From contig CAISKC010000112.1 of NCBI GenBank assembly GCA_903885895.1, positions 1 through 5,323 of the forward strand: a stretch of 5,323 nt of DNA, written 5' to 3'. The position numbers and the translations under genes were made by a program. Position 1 is the stretch's first letter, and the number at the start of each line of letters is the position of its first letter. Positions 5,230 through 5,323 of this stretch are shown piece by piece. A model generated the notes under the pieces. The model saw nothing but the letters and a program-made list of their open reading frames with translations. It was not told the DNA's origin and ran no database searches. This DNA comes from an uncultured Legionella sp. (GTDB lineage: Bacteria > Pseudomonadota > Gammaproteobacteria > Legionellales > Legionellaceae).

Positions 5230-5323
5230 GAGAGCAGTCATCGACCAACAAGTTGATCTATGATACATAGTTTATCGACTAAAACAAAAATGGATCATGA
5301 TGATAACTGCTCACAAAAAGTAC
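5221..5323. repeat. 103-bp dyad-symmetric element of unknown function, at the window edge
   Basis: The outer arms 5221-5242 and 5302-5323 are inverted copies matching at 19 of 22 positions, sharing TTTTTG, GAGCAGT and ATC. The 59-base centre has its own dyads. GACCAAC-AA-GTTGATC (5243-5258) matches at six of seven. The overlapping hairpin AGTTGAT...ATCGACT (5251-5280) encloses CTATG-ATA-CATAG (5258-5270). The two inner hairpins are mutually exclusive because they share 5251-5258. No convincing gene is seen; an ATG at 5290 stays open to the edge for only 11 codons and lacks a ribosome binding site. It may be a structured RNA, a small palindromic repeat element (MITE- or REP-like), or the start of another mobile element. 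The symmetry may continue past the window. Confidence 0.6.

Noticed and set aside
5290..5323. Start of a new gene at the right edge (ATG 5290)
   Set aside because: Only 11 codons are visible, there is no Shine-Dalgarno sequence, and a second out-of-frame ATG pair nearby (5297 and 5300) is equally open. It cannot be supported.
1..5323. CRISPR array, tRNA or rRNA genes
   Set aside because: No regularly spaced direct repeats, cloverleaf-like sequence or rRNA signature was seen by reading.

Overview
The window is a stack of two mobile elements in intergenic-looking DNA, with no complete housekeeping gene. It suggests a moderate-GC bacterium, most likely a gammaproteobacterium. I base this on the style of the proteins and on remembered relatives of the three-gene module in Legionella-like genomes. 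The host cannot be fixed from mobile DNA alone.

Left flank (1-149): AT-rich DNA with one possible gene tail ending at 128. Element 1 (150-3236, + strand, about 3.1 kb): a compact transposon of the Mu/Tn7/IS21 transposition class, bounded by 12-bp inverted termini that start TGTAACG. Each end carries extra, degenerate copies of a CGTCTCA-type motif, as expected for multi-site transposase binding. A promoter-like sequence (255-283) lies ahead of three same-strand genes: a zinc-ribbon/helix-turn-helix protein resembling DUF6431 (319-858), a DD35E transposase with a Mu-type C-terminus (986-2347), and an AAA+ ATPase resembling TnsC, MuB and ExeA (2347-3147). The last two overlap by one base and are probably translationally coupled. 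The transposase should cut and join the ends and the ATPase should activate it and choose targets. The zinc-ribbon protein's role is unknown; regulation or target recognition are the obvious options. No TnsA-like nuclease, TniQ or resolvase is present. No target-site duplication is visible.

Spacer (3237-3297): 61 bp of flanking DNA. Element 2 (about 3298-5215, - strand, about 1.9 kb): an apparently full-length group II intron with a GTGCG 5' end, a folded RNA part, a YADD reverse transcriptase/maturase (3412-4728) without an endonuclease domain, domain V with an AGC triad, and domain VI with a bulged branch-point A. Plausible EBS1 and EBS2 sequences match the 5' exon.

Right flank (5216-5323): a strongly dyad-symmetric stretch with a 22-bp imperfect inverted repeat (19 of 22 matching) around a nested hairpin, running to the window edge. 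The intron's exon-binding targets lie in the outer arm of this repeat. This structure and the transposon's uncharacterised zinc-ribbon/HTH gene are the least explained parts of the window.
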